DNA from: [Clostridium] citroniae WAL-17108
Lineage (GTDB): Bacteria; Bacillota; Clostridia; Lachnospirales; Lachnospiraceae
Assembly: GCF_000233455.1 (NCBI RefSeq)
Contig: NZ_JH376426.1
Location: forward strand, 52,968-116,967
Direction: 5' to 3'
DNA: 64,000 nt
Shown: in pieces, positions 17,368-25,867 of the stretch
Layout of the letters: the number at the start of each line of letters is the position of its first letter
Position numbering within the stretch: the stretch's first letter is position 1
Notes under the pieces: generated by a model
Databases searched by the model: none
The model's input: the letters and a program-made list of their open reading frames with translations, nothing else
What the model was told of the DNA's origin: nothing
Position numbers and translations under genes: made by a program

Positions 17368-18312
17368 TCAATGATCCAGATACCGGCGGATCAGCTGATC
17401 CACCGCGTTTTCATAGCTCTCCGTATCCTTATAATAAGCTTCCGCATGGCTGGCCCCGGAAACCACCAAAAGTGACTTGGGGGACCTGCATGCATTGTAA
17501 AGATCATAAACCATGGAACAGGGCACAAATGTGTCCTTGTCTCCATGTATGAAAAGAATGGGTATCTTTGCCCTCTTCACCTCATCCCTGGCATTGCACT
17601 CATTCAGGCCGTATCCGGCCTCCTCCCTTGCCATGCGGTCCGCGATCTGCATCACGGGAAATGCAGGCATGTGGTACATGGATCTCAGCACATGGCTGAA
17701 CACCTCCCAGGCAGAGGTAAAGGCACAGTCTGAAACCGCGGCCCTGACCTGGGGAGGAAGGGTTAGTCCTGTGGTCATCAGCACGGTGGCGCCTCCCATG
17801 GAAATGCCGTGAAGCATCAGTCCACAATCCTGTCCCAGGCGGGATACCACGTACCGGATCCACCCCAAAGCGTCATGGCGGTCCAGGCAGCCAAACCCAA
17901 TGTAGGTTCCCTCACTTTTTCCATGGGCCCTCTCATCCGCCACCATCAGATTGAATCCTTTTTCCAGATAGAATCTGGCAATGCTGGAAAAATCATTCAG
18001 CCCTTCACTGGTATATCCGTGGAAACATACCACAGCCCGCTTGGAGCCTTCACAGGGAAAGAATGTCCCGTGGAGCCTCAACCCGTCAGCAGATGTGATA
18101 AACACGTCCTCCTTCTCCTGCCCGGCCAGCCATTCCTTGCTGGCCCTGATTCCGGGAATGTATGCATCCCAGTCGGTTCCCGCCATTTTCTGGGTCCGCT
18201 CACGCTTTGCATTGCCGCGCATCACGGTCCGGTGGAAAAAGTATCTGGCAATCCCATATTCCCCTGCGGCGCCTGCCGCGGCCAGGCCCATGAACATGCC
18301 CATTCTTCCCAT
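17368..18312 (-). CDS. Membrane-anchored alpha/beta hydrolase
   Basis: The 314-residue protein starts with a hydrophobic stretch (residues about 4-25) that may anchor it to the membrane. The hydrolase fold follows: oxyanion region FHGYTSEG, nucleophile elbow HGISMGG (Ser171), acid in HGDKDTFVP and His in GASHAEAYY. Such proteins act as esterases, thioesterases or acyltransferases. The ATG at 18312 has AAAGGAG six bases upstream; an ATG at 18339 would overlap the preceding gene without a good site. In this operon it may release or transfer the carrier-bound product. Confidence 0.85.
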   Translation of the reverse strand: MGRMGMFMGLAAAGAAGEYGIARYFFHRTVMRGNAKRERTQKMAGTDWDAYIPGIRASKEWLAGQEKEDVFITSADGLRLHGTFFPCEGSKRAVVCFHGYTSEGLNDFSSIARFYLEKGFNLMVADERAHGKSEGTYIGFGCLDRHDALGWIRYVVSRLGQDCGLMLHGISMGGATVLMTTGLTLPPQVRAAVSDCAFTSAWEVFSHVLRSMYHMPAFPVMQIADRMAREEAGYGLNECNARDEVKRAKIPILFIHGDKDTFVPCSMVYDLYNACRSPKSLLVVSGASHAEAYYKDTESYENAVDQLIRRYLDH

Positions 18313-18331
18313 ATGTACTCCTTTCCATGTC

Positions 18332-18649
18332 CTAGACAAACTTCTGAAGCATCAGCGCCTTTTCAAGGCTTCCTTCCACCTTCAGCTTTCCTGTTGTAAA
18401 TGCAAAAACAGGATCCAATTTTCCGGCTGCCAGCTTTAGCAGCGTATCTGCTGAGCAGATAAAAATTGCATCCCTGTCATAATACTCATATGGCTCCACG
18501 TACAGCTTTCCCTCTTTTACCTCGGCATAAAAAGTCCCCTGGCCCTCGCCTGTAATATCAAACTGAAAGGCCAGATGCTCCCCTATCCCGCTCACATCCG
18601 CTTTCATGAAAATTTCCCTGACTGTTTCAAATAATGTTTCATACGTCAT
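18332..18649 (-). CDS. SCP2-like sterol/lipid-binding domain protein
   Basis: The 105-residue protein has the SCP2 fold pattern: FDITGEGQGTFYAEVKEGKLYVEPYEY, followed by FICSADTLLKLAAGKLDPVFAFTTGKLKVEGSLEKALML, where the final GKLKVEGSL segment is diagnostic. SCP2 proteins bind long-chain lipids or acyl-CoA in a hydrophobic tunnel. The ATG at 18649 is favoured by AGGAG upstream; 18682 is a possible longer start. It is the first gene of the operon, which argues that the pathway handles a lipid. Confidence 0.8.
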   Translation of the reverse strand: MTYETLFETVREIFMKADVSGIGEHLAFQFDITGEGQGTFYAEVKEGKLYVEPYEYYDRDAIFICSADTLLKLAAGKLDPVFAFTTGKLKVEGSLEKALMLQKFV

Positions 18650-18683
18650 ATGGTCTCTCCTCTGCCCTTTTGGCATTCCCATC

Positions 18684-18700
18684 TTCGACTAGCGGTCGAA
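18684..18700. promoter_or_regulatory. TetR-type operator A
   Basis: TTCGACTAGCGGTCGAA is an inverted repeat (TTCGAC/GTCGAA, 5-base spacer). It lies just downstream of the leftward promoter. Confidence 0.65.
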
Positions 18701-18714
18701 TCTGTGGTAAGCTA

Positions 18715-18743
18715 AACATATCACGTTTTCGACCGCCAGTCAA
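18715..18743 (-). promoter_or_regulatory. Promoter of the ligase-ACP-condensation operon
   Basis: On the minus strand, -35 TTGACT (18738-18743) and -10 TATGTT (18715-18720) have 17-bp spacing. The -35 and spacer lie inside operator B, so a bound TetR protein would block it. Confidence 0.65.
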
Positions 18744-18744
18744 G
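18728..18744. promoter_or_regulatory. TetR-type operator B
   Basis: TTCGACCGCCAGTCAAG, read on the other strand, is CTTGACTGGCGGTCGAA, nearly the same as operator A with its flank (CTTCGACTAGCGGTCGAA). The two sites are 44 bases apart, in opposite orientation. Confidence 0.65.
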
Positions 18745-18769
18745 TATGGTGTTTTCCTTTGTATTCTGC

Positions 18770-18775
18770 TATACT
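18770..18775 (+). promoter_or_regulatory. -10 element of the TetR gene
   Basis: TATACT lies 35 bases upstream of the TetR start codon; no convincing -35 is visible at 17 bases. Operator B ends 25 bases before it, compatible with autoregulation. Confidence 0.4.
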
Positions 18776-18810
18776 GGAAAGTATTCTAAAGAAAATACAG
18801 AGGATTTTTT

Positions 18811-19428
18811 ATGCAAAACCATAATAAACGGGAACAGATTCTGGATGCCATGCAGGAACTTATGGGTTCCTCCAATGCCCAGGCCATTTCCGTAAGCGAT
18901 ATTGCCCAAAAAGCAGGGATTGGAAAGGGAAGTATTTATTACTATTTTTCCTCCAAAAATGACATCATAGATGCGGTGATCGAGCGTTCCTATTCCCGTG
19001 TGCTGGACGCAGGCAAGGAATTGGCTGCATCCTCCCACATGGATGCCTTTAAGAAAATGGAACTCATATACCATGCCTGTCTGGACTCCTCCACGGAGCT
19101 GAGGCGCCAGGAAGCCATCGGTACCTTTAACGAACAGCAGGAAAGCGCATTCATCCACCAGAAGTTTGCCCGCATTATCATCACCAGGCTGAAGCCCATA
19201 CTGACTGATATCATCCGCCAGGGCATGGAGGAGGGTACCATACACTGTGAGTACCCGGAGGAGACTGCCCAGATCGTACTGACCGTGCTGACCATTACCC
19301 TGGATAACAACCTGATCCCTGCTGATCAGGACCAGATCGGGCGTATCCTTACCGCCTTTACCCAGATGCAGGAAAAGAGCATGGACATACCGGCCCATAC
19401 CCTGGAGTTTGTGCTGCGGAAAAATTAA
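18811..19428 (+). CDS. TetR/AcrR family transcriptional regulator
   Basis: The 205-residue protein has a TetR helix-turn-helix at residues about 8-55 (ILDAMQELMGSSNAQAISVSDIAQKAGIGKGSIYYYFSSKNDIIDAVIE) and a helical ligand-binding C-terminal domain. It is divergent from the SCP2-led operon, with two inverted-repeat operators between. TetR proteins usually repress and are released by a small hydrophobic ligand, here possibly a product or precursor of the operon. Confidence 0.9.
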   Translation: MQNHNKREQILDAMQELMGSSNAQAISVSDIAQKAGIGKGSIYYYFSSKNDIIDAVIERSYSRVLDAGKELAASSHMDAFKKMELIYHACLDSSTELRRQEAIGTFNEQQESAFIHQKFARIIITRLKPILTDIIRQGMEEGTIHCEYPEETAQIVLTVLTITLDNNLIPADQDQIGRILTAFTQMQEKSMDIPAHTLEFVLRKN

Positions 19429-19611
19429 GCCCAATCCATATCCGCCAGGAACATTTTAACCAACCAAAAGAGGTATTTCCCCACTTTTCCCTACCCTTTT
19501 TCCTCATTCTGGCTTATAATATCTATGGCTTAACGGGCTGGCAGATGTTTCCAGCGCAGGAAAGATGAACGACAGCGCCCTTCTCAGGCGCAGAGAGGAT
19601 ACACAGGAATT

Positions 19612-22431
19612 ATGAAAGACTCACAAAAGCAGGTCCTTGTTAAGGTTCTCCTTGGCATCCGCAATACCGCAGTGGCCATACTGGGTATATTCGGATGGCT
19701 TTTTCATGCCTTCCTGGCAGTACTTACCGCAGGGCTGATCTGCGGGGCCCTGGCAGGGATCCTTATCTATGCTAAGGTGAAACCGGAACTGGACCAGTGC
19801 AGGGTAATTGCTTACGACAAGCTGGCCCAGATGGAGAGAACGGATTTCTCCATGCTCAGCGACACTGTCATCTATGACAAGGACAACAGGCAGATCGGCC
19901 TGATCAATGCAGGCCATTACCAGTATGTGGACATCTCCCACATCAGCATGAATATCCAGAATGCGTATATTGCTCAGGAGGACAGGCGTTTTAAGAGCCA
20001 TACCGGCGTGGACTGGATCGCCACCTTCCGTGCAGGGCTGGCCCTTATAAAACACGGCGGGACCGTGACCCAGGGAGGCAGCACCATCACCCAGCAGGTG
20101 ATCAAGAATACATATCTGACCCGGGAGCAGACATTCACGCGCAAGATCGTGGAAATACTGCTGGCCCCGGAAATCGAAAAGGAATACTCCAAAGCAGATA
20201 TCATGGAGTTCTACTGCAATACCAATTTCTATGGCCATCAGTGTTATGGGGTGGAGGCTGCCAGCCGGTACTATTTCGGCAAGCATGCAGCTGACCTGAG
20301 GGTGGATGAGGCCGCTGTCCTTGTGGGCATCAGCAACAGTCCCTCCGCCTATGACCCGGTGGCACATCCTGAAGCATCCCTTGAAAAGCGAAACGATGTC
20401 CTAAAGAGCATGCACGAGATCGGTGAGCTCTCGGATGAAGATTACCAGTCAGCCGCTGCCCGCCCATTGATCGTGGTGCAGCAGGAATCCGAGGGCACGG
20501 ACGAGAATTACCAGAGCAGCTATGCTATCCACTGCGCGGCCCTGGAACTGATGAAAAAAGATGGATTTGATTTCCGGTACACATTTGAGGACAAGGAAGA
20601 CTACACGGAATATACAAACCGGTATAAAAGCGCGTACACGGAAAAGTCGGACCTGATCCGGGCAGGCGGCTTTCAGATCTATACCTCCCTTGACAGCAGC
20701 CTTCAGGAAATGCTCCAGTCTGACATTGACCAGGGTCTTTCCTCCTACACCGAACTCCAGGAAAACGGCAAATTCGCCCTCCAGGGCGCCGGCGTGGTGG
20801 TGGACAACCGCAGCAATTATGTGGTTGCCATTGTGGGGGGCCGGGGCACAGAGGACCAGTTTAACCGGGCCTACCTGAGCGCCAGGCAGCCGGGAAGCAC
20901 GATCAAACCCCTGATTGATTACGGCCCTGCTTTTGACACGGGCGAATACTACCCCACCAGGATCATGGACGACCACAAATGGGAAGACGGCCCCTCCAAC
21001 AGCGGCGAACACTACTACGGAAATGTGACCGTGAGGGAAGCCCTGAACCGAAGCCTGAACACGGTGGCCTGGCAGATACTGGAGGACATTGGCGTAAACT
21101 ACGGCCTGGACTACCTTGGCAGGATGGAATTCCAGAAACTGACCTATGTGGATAACGGAGTGCCCTCCTTGAGCATCGGCGGCTTTACCAACGGCGTGCG
21201 GGTGGTAGACATGGCCAAGGGATACAGTACGCTGGCCAATAACGGCGTGTACAATGACCGGACCTGTATCACAAAGATCCTCCACGAACATGACGGTGAA
21301 CTTTCCAAAGATATGAAGCCTTCCGCCAGTCAGGTGTACCGCGATGATTCCGCTTTTATGCTCACGGACATCCTGAAGGGCACCCTGAACGAGAGCTACG
21401 GCACGGGCCATGGCCTGGCCCTGGACAACGGTATGCCTGCCGCCGGCAAGACAGGCACCACCAACAGCAGCAAGGATACCTGGTTCTGCGGTTATACCCG
21501 TTACTACACCACCGCTATCTGGGTGGGGTACGACATTCCCAGGGACATGCCGGGCATCTACGGCGCCACCTATGCCGGGAGAATCTGGAAAAATATTATG
21601 AATCAGATCCACTCCGGCCTGGAGCCATGGGACTGGGAGCAGCCCGAGACCGTGGAGCGGCGGGCCGATACCAAAACAGGAATCGAGGATTATTTCAGCA
21701 CCACAGCAGAGCTGCGGTCCCAGCAGAGCCTTCATGACAAGGAGCAGAGGGCGCTCACCGCTCAGCTGGAAGCTGACGTGGAGGATTTTACCGCCCGTGA
21801 GATCAGCACGGTGGAGGATACCTACGCGGTCAGGAGTCTTTACCAGAGCATCACTTCCCGCCTTCCCCTTCTGGATGACGGGGATCTGCGCGCCCGTATG
21901 CTGGATCAGGTCGAAAGCCGTTACGATTATTTTGAGGGGATCATTTCCCAGATGTCGGACACCATTGCCCTGTATGAAAAGCAGAAGGCGGCTGACGAGG
22001 CCCGTGCCCAGGAACAGGCCATGAAGGACGCCGAGCAGCGGCGCATACAGACAGAAAAGGATACAAAAAAGAACGAATTCCTTCAGGCTCTGCGTCTTGT
22101 GGAGGAACTTGAATACCAGCAGGACAACGCACAGTCCCTGGTACAGGATGCCATTACCAAGCTCCCCCTGGTGTCCGGCGACCCGGAACAGCAGTCATTT
22201 GCGGACCGGCTCCAGGCAGCGATCCAGAGGATCTCCACACTGCCCACCGAGGATGAATGGAATGCGGCCCAGGAACAGGAGCGGGCCGCCCAGGAGCAGG
22301 CTCAGATCCAGGCAGACCATCAGGCTCAGATGCAGCAGAACCAGCTGCAGTCAGCCCTGGACAGGGAGAAGTTTAAGTGGAACAATCTGGAATACTATGG
22401 ACCAGGAGGAAGACCGGACTATGACAAATAA
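19612..22431 (+). CDS. Bifunctional penicillin-binding protein 1A-type
   Basis: The 939-residue class A PBP has an N-terminal transmembrane helix (about residues 25-50), a GT51 glycosyltransferase domain with catalytic Glu in EDRRFKSHTG (Glu123) and GGSTITQQVIKN, and a transpeptidase domain with SxxK in QPGSTIKP (Ser429), SLN and KTG in GKTGTT (Lys613). It polymerises and cross-links peptidoglycan outside the membrane. The last roughly 240 residues form a long Gln/Ala/Glu-rich, probably coiled-coil tail, unlike the shorter Gly/Pro-rich tails common in Firmicutes. A consensus -10 TATAAT at 19515-19520 may drive it. It overlaps a small membrane protein gene by 11 bases. Confidence 0.93.
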   Translation: MKDSQKQVLVKVLLGIRNTAVAILGIFGWLFHAFLAVLTAGLICGALAGILIYAKVKPELDQCRVIAYDKLAQMERTDFSMLSDTVIYDKDNRQIGLINAGHYQYVDISHISMNIQNAYIAQEDRRFKSHTGVDWIATFRAGLALIKHGGTVTQGGSTITQQVIKNTYLTREQTFTRKIVEILLAPEIEKEYSKADIMEFYCNTNFYGHQCYGVEAASRYYFGKHAADLRVDEAAVLVGISNSPSAYDPVAHPEASLEKRNDVLKSMHEIGELSDEDYQSAAARPLIVVQQESEGTDENYQSSYAIHCAALELMKKDGFDFRYTFEDKEDYTEYTNRYKSAYTEKSDLIRAGGFQIYTSLDSSLQEMLQSDIDQGLSSYTELQENGKFALQGAGVVVDNRSNYVVAIVGGRGTEDQFNRAYLSARQPGSTIKPLIDYGPAFDTGEYYPTRIMDDHKWEDGPSNSGEHYYGNVTVREALNRSLNTVAWQILEDIGVNYGLDYLGRMEFQKLTYVDNGVPSLSIGGFTNGVRVVDMAKGYSTLANNGVYNDRTCITKILHEHDGELSKDMKPSASQVYRDDSAFMLTDILKGTLNESYGTGHGLALDNGMPAAGKTGTTNSSKDTWFCGYTRYYTTAIWVGYDIPRDMPGIYGATYAGRIWKNIMNQIHSGLEPWDWEQPETVERRADTKTGIEDYFSTTAELRSQQSLHDKEQRALTAQLEADVEDFTAREISTVEDTYAVRSLYQSITSRLPLLDDGDLRARMLDQVESRYDYFEGIISQMSDTIALYEKQKAADEARAQEQAMKDAEQRRIQTEKDTKKNEFLQALRLVEELEYQQDNAQSLVQDAITKLPLVSGDPEQQSFADRLQAAIQRISTLPTEDEWNAAQEQERAAQEQAQIQADHQAQMQQNQLQSALDREKFKWNNLEYYGPGGRPDYDK

Positions 22432-22741
22432 GATATGGGAAAAAATAAAACATAAGCGCACCGCCTCCGCTCCTGCCTGTCCCAAGGAAACAAACCCTTA
22501 TTCCATGCCCTGCAGCGCCTGGTTCTTCACCTTTATGTGCATGAATATCCCCATTGCCGGATGGATCTACCTGCTGCATCTGGCTTTTGGAAAAAAAGAA
22601 AACCAGCTGCGGGATTTCGCCAAAGCCTATCTGGTATATAAACTGGTATTCCTGGCGATCGCACTGGTGCTGCTCGGGATCATGGTCTGGATCGGCCTGG
22701 ATCTCGCAGATACGGTGCTGGCTTATATGGAAATGCTGTGA
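22421..22741 (+). CDS. Small membrane protein, unknown function, coupled to the PBP
   Basis: This 106-residue protein begins MTNKIWEKIKHKR and has two or three hydrophobic segments (about residues 25-45 and 65-100) with the loop HLAFGKKENQLRDFAKAYLVYK between. AGGAGGA precedes the ATG, and the gene overlaps the PBP stop by 11 bases, so the two are translationally coupled. I do not recognise a characterised family. A role in PBP localisation or stability is an inference from the overlap only. Confidence 0.72.
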   Translation: MTNKIWEKIKHKRTASAPACPKETNPYSMPCSAWFFTFMCMNIPIAGWIYLLHLAFGKKENQLRDFAKAYLVYKLVFLAIALVLLGIMVWIGLDLADTVLAYMEML

Positions 22742-22792
22742 CGATTTTTGCTGCGGCAACCTTTGCTGTATCAACTTTTACCCCATCAACAA

Positions 22793-22838
22793 AATGCGGC
22801 CCGCCTACAGAGTTTTCTTCTGTAGGACGGGCCGCATT
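22793..22838. terminator. Bidirectional terminator between PBP operon and shikimate-kinase-like gene
   Basis: A long stem (AATGCGGCCCG-CCTACAG with CTGTAGG-A-CGGGCCGCATT, one bulge) with a T-rich loop separates two convergent genes. Confidence 0.8.
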
Positions 22839-22843
22839 ATAGT

Positions 22844-23476
22844 TCAAGCCTGCATCTGCGCCAGCTGCTCCTTAAGGGAAGCGATCTCAGCCTCATATTC
22901 CTGAAGCTTCCTGTCCTTCTCCTCCAGCTTTCTCTTCTGTTCTTCCACAATGCGCTGGACCATATTGCGGTCCATCATGGATTCGATCATAAGTCTCAGC
23001 TCATCCACGGTTTCTCCGGGAGTCTTGCCTTCCTCATCTATGGTGATATCCGCATATTTTTCATAATAGGGCACCCTTTCATTGTAAAGGTCCCTCAGGG
23101 TAAAGCCCGGCTTTAGGGCCACGCCCCGGTCCACCACGTTGCCGATACGGTTCTCCATCTCCTCATAACTCATCTTCAGGTAAACCACCTCGCTGATCTC
23201 CTTCAGATGCTTCATGGCTTCCTCACCGTAGATTACGCTGCCCCCCGGTGCAATGACGGAAAGCTGTACATCCAGCCCTGCATTGATGCGTTCCTCCACC
23301 TTCAGGAATCCATCCATGCCTTCCTCTGCTATGATTTCCTTCAGCAGCCGGCCCTCCTTTTCCTGGATTACAATATCCACATCCACAAAGGAAAATCCCA
23401 GCCTTTTGGCCAGCAGCACGCCTATGGTGCTCTTACCGGAAGAGGGCATCCCTATCATGGTTATATTTGGTTTCAC
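22844..23476 (-). CDS. Shikimate-kinase-like P-loop kinase
   Basis: The 210-residue protein has the Walker A motif GMPSSGKSTIG (residues about 9-19), FVDVDIVIQEKEG (DxD substrate motif) and the glycine strand IAPGGSVIYG of shikimate kinases. The last 45 residues (MVQRIVEEQKRKLEEKDRKLQEYEAEIASLKEQL) form a coiled coil that aroK enzymes lack. It is not near other aromatic-pathway genes here. It could be a true shikimate kinase or a relative acting on another small alcohol. Confidence 0.75.
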   Translation of the reverse strand: MKPNITMIGMPSSGKSTIGVLLAKRLGFSFVDVDIVIQEKEGRLLKEIIAEEGMDGFLKVEERINAGLDVQLSVIAPGGSVIYGEEAMKHLKEISEVVYLKMSYEEMENRIGNVVDRGVALKPGFTLRDLYNERVPYYEKYADITIDEEGKTPGETVDELRLMIESMMDRNMVQRIVEEQKRKLEEKDRKLQEYEAEIASLKEQLAQMQA

Positions 23477-23493
23477 TGCAGTATCCTCCTGGT

Positions 23494-24120
23494 CTATTTC
23501 TTCTTGGACGTATTCCTGCCCTTTTTTGCAGGAGCAGCGGACGTCTTCCGTTTTTTAATGGTCTTTTTCACCGAATACCCGAAGCTGCCCAGCTTTTTCC
23601 CCAGCTCAAAATATTCGCCGTGGGAATAACTCACAAGCCCGGAGGCATTCAGATTGAATTTCCCCCTGTCGTCCATATACTGGTTATCAATGGTCACCCC
23701 CATCACCTTGGCGATAAACATGTCATGGCTTCCCAGTTCTTTTATTTCCACTACCTTGCACTCAATGTTCACCGGACTCTCCTCAATCCCCGGAGCCTTT
23801 ACATACCGGGATTTCTGGGGCGTCAGCCTGGTCTCCGCGAATTTATCCACATCCCGGCCGGATTTGACGCCGCAGTAATCCGTGGCGCGCACCAGCTTCT
23901 TATTCACCAGGTTGATGACAAACTCCCCGGTATCCTTGATAATATCATGGGAAAAACGTTCTTTTCTCACAGAGATGGACACCATGGCCGGATCGGAGCA
24001 GATGGTTCCCGCCCATGCCACTGTCACAATATTGGGCGTCTCCTCCTCACGTCCGCAGCTTACCATTACCGCCGGTACAGGGTACAGCATGTTGCCCGGC
24101 TTCCAATACTCTTTTGCCAT
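23494..24120 (-). CDS. Flavin reductase family protein
   Basis: The 208-residue protein shows the FMN-binding split-barrel pattern: PVPAVMVSCG, NIVTVAWAGTICSDPAMVSISVRKERFSHDII and GEFVINLVNKKLV. Members bind FMN and often reduce flavins or act in electron transfer. The C-terminal 24 residues are a lysine-rich tail (KKTIKKRKTSAAPAKKGRNTSKKK), not part of the family core, and could bind nucleic acid or polyphosphate. It follows the pyrophosphatase gene by 10 bases on the same strand, so they are probably co-transcribed. Confidence 0.85.
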   Translation of the reverse strand: MAKEYWKPGNMLYPVPAVMVSCGREEETPNIVTVAWAGTICSDPAMVSISVRKERFSHDIIKDTGEFVINLVNKKLVRATDYCGVKSGRDVDKFAETRLTPQKSRYVKAPGIEESPVNIECKVVEIKELGSHDMFIAKVMGVTIDNQYMDDRGKFNLNASGLVSYSHGEYFELGKKLGSFGYSVKKTIKKRKTSAAPAKKGRNTSKKK

Positions 24121-24130
24121 ATATTCTCTC

Positions 24131-25801
24131 CTAATCCTGTTCCGCCAGCATCAGCTCCGGAATCAACTGCTTTTTACGTGACACCACTCCGGGAAGGTTA
24201 AGGATGGGTTCCTCCTTTTGTGTTGCCTCCTCCAAATCCAGATGAAATGCCTTGGCCGCAAGCTGTACGGCGCCCTGGCCCTGGCAGATCAGATCCGTGG
24301 ACTCTGTCAATATGTTGGTCAGCATAAAGAATACCATATCCAGTCCGCTTCCCTCCCTGGCCTTTTCCATAAATTCCGGCATACGGTGTTTCAGCCCTTC
24401 CAGCTCTCCCCCGTTCAGGGAAGTGATCTGGCCCACGCCGATCATCACCTTGCCTGCGGTAAATCGCTTAAAGTCCTGGTAAAAAATCTCTTCATCGGAC
24501 TTATCTTTCAGGTTGCTGCCCGCCCCAAACATTTCCATTGCGTATTTCTCTATGTCCAGTCCTGCAATGGCTGCCAGGGATCTGGCCGCCATCTCATCCA
24601 CCGGCGTACAGGTGGGTGAACGGAACAAAAGGGTATCGGACACAATGGCGCTGCACAAAAGCCCTGCAATCTTTTTCTCTATGTCCACACCGGCTTCCTG
24701 GTACATCTGATAGATAATGGTGGCCGTACAGCCAAGAGGCTGGTTACGGAAAAATACAGGAGCCATGGTCTGGACCGTGCCCAGCCTGTGGTGGTCGATG
24801 ATCTCCTGGATCTCCGCGCTCTCGATCCCTGCCACTGCCTGGCTCTTCTCATTGTGATCCACCAGGATCACCTGCTTGCCCTTTGCGCCCAGCAGGTTCC
24901 GGCGTGAGATCATTCCCAGGTATCTGCCTTCCTTGTCAAGAATGGGGAAATCGCGGTGACGCTTGCTGGCCATCACCTCCCGTATCTCATCCGTATAATC
25001 ATCACTGTTAAATGTGATCAGATGTTCCCTTGTCATAAAGTAACTGATGGGCATGCTTTGATTGATCAGACGTGCTGCCGTATAAGTATCATAGGTGGTG
25101 GCGATCACCGTGCATCCCCTGTCCTGTGCGATCTTCTTAATGGTCATGGAAACGCCCGCGCCCTCGCACACGATAATTGCGGCCGCGCCCATCTCAATGG
25201 CGCACAGCTGGGACTCGTACCTGTTTCCCAGGATCACCAGGTCGTGGGGTTCAATGTAGAATTCCATCAGATCAGGGTTGGCTGCAGCGATCAGCACCTT
25301 ACCCTTATCAAAATACACATCCGCGTCCCCCACCAGCAGGTCCGCCTCCAGAGTCTCAATAATATTGGAATACTGGGTATTGGCTTTGGACAAAATGCTG
25401 CTGTCGTAAATATTCATGTAGGTCTTTGTAATATCGCCCACCGTGATCAGCCCCTCCAGGGTTCCGTCCGGACGTACCGAGGGAATGGTCACCACGTTAT
25501 TCTCCTGCATGATCTTCCACGCCTTTTTCAGGGAAATGTTGTCCGCCACCCCCCTGGTCTTGCGGATCTCAATATCCTTGACCTGGGTCCTTACATCCTC
25601 CACCAGTTTGGGCTCCTCCACCCCAAAGTAGTCCAGCACAAACTGGGTTTCCCCGTTCACATGGCCCGCCCTGGCAGGCACATACTCCTCTCCTGTCAGC
25701 TTATTCTTTAAGTTGGCATAGCAGATGGCCGAACAGATGGAATCCGTATCCGGGTTCCTGTGGCCGATCACTGTGGTCTTTCTCTTTAAATCATGTTCCA
25801 T
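24131..25801 (-). CDS. Putative manganese-dependent inorganic pyrophosphatase with CBS and DRTGG domains
   Basis: The 556-residue protein is a family II (DHH) pyrophosphatase with regulatory insert: GHRNPDTDSICSA at the N-terminus, first CBS segment (about 70-130), a DRTGG-like domain, second CBS segment, then LVDHNEKSQAV and DHHRLG followed by the DHHA2 domain. It hydrolyses pyrophosphate with Mn2+/Co2+; CBS domains in such enzymes bind adenine nucleotides that tune activity. The predicted promoter region contains four direct repeats in 11-bp phase resembling a Pho box. Confidence 0.9.
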   Translation of the reverse strand: MEHDLKRKTTVIGHRNPDTDSICSAICYANLKNKLTGEEYVPARAGHVNGETQFVLDYFGVEEPKLVEDVRTQVKDIEIRKTRGVADNISLKKAWKIMQENNVVTIPSVRPDGTLEGLITVGDITKTYMNIYDSSILSKANTQYSNIIETLEADLLVGDADVYFDKGKVLIAAANPDLMEFYIEPHDLVILGNRYESQLCAIEMGAAAIIVCEGAGVSMTIKKIAQDRGCTVIATTYDTYTAARLINQSMPISYFMTREHLITFNSDDYTDEIREVMASKRHRDFPILDKEGRYLGMISRRNLLGAKGKQVILVDHNEKSQAVAGIESAEIQEIIDHHRLGTVQTMAPVFFRNQPLGCTATIIYQMYQEAGVDIEKKIAGLLCSAIVSDTLLFRSPTCTPVDEMAARSLAAIAGLDIEKYAMEMFGAGSNLKDKSDEEIFYQDFKRFTAGKVMIGVGQITSLNGGELEGLKHRMPEFMEKAREGSGLDMVFFMLTNILTESTDLICQGQGAVQLAAKAFHLDLEEATQKEEPILNLPGVVSRKKQLIPELMLAEQD

Positions 25802-25867
25802 CTTTCTTCCTCTTCTCTCTCCCTCTGTTCTTCAAGTCTATGGTAATTTTGTGGTATTCCGGAATCT

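Noticed and set aside
16274..17374. 366-codon plus-strand frame
   Set aside because: Antisense to the condensation-type enzyme, whose motifs and ribosome binding site are clear.
20449..21735. 428-codon open frame on the minus strand
   Set aside because: It lies entirely inside the PBP gene on the opposite strand, has no recognisable domain or start signal, and results from codon bias of the PBP.
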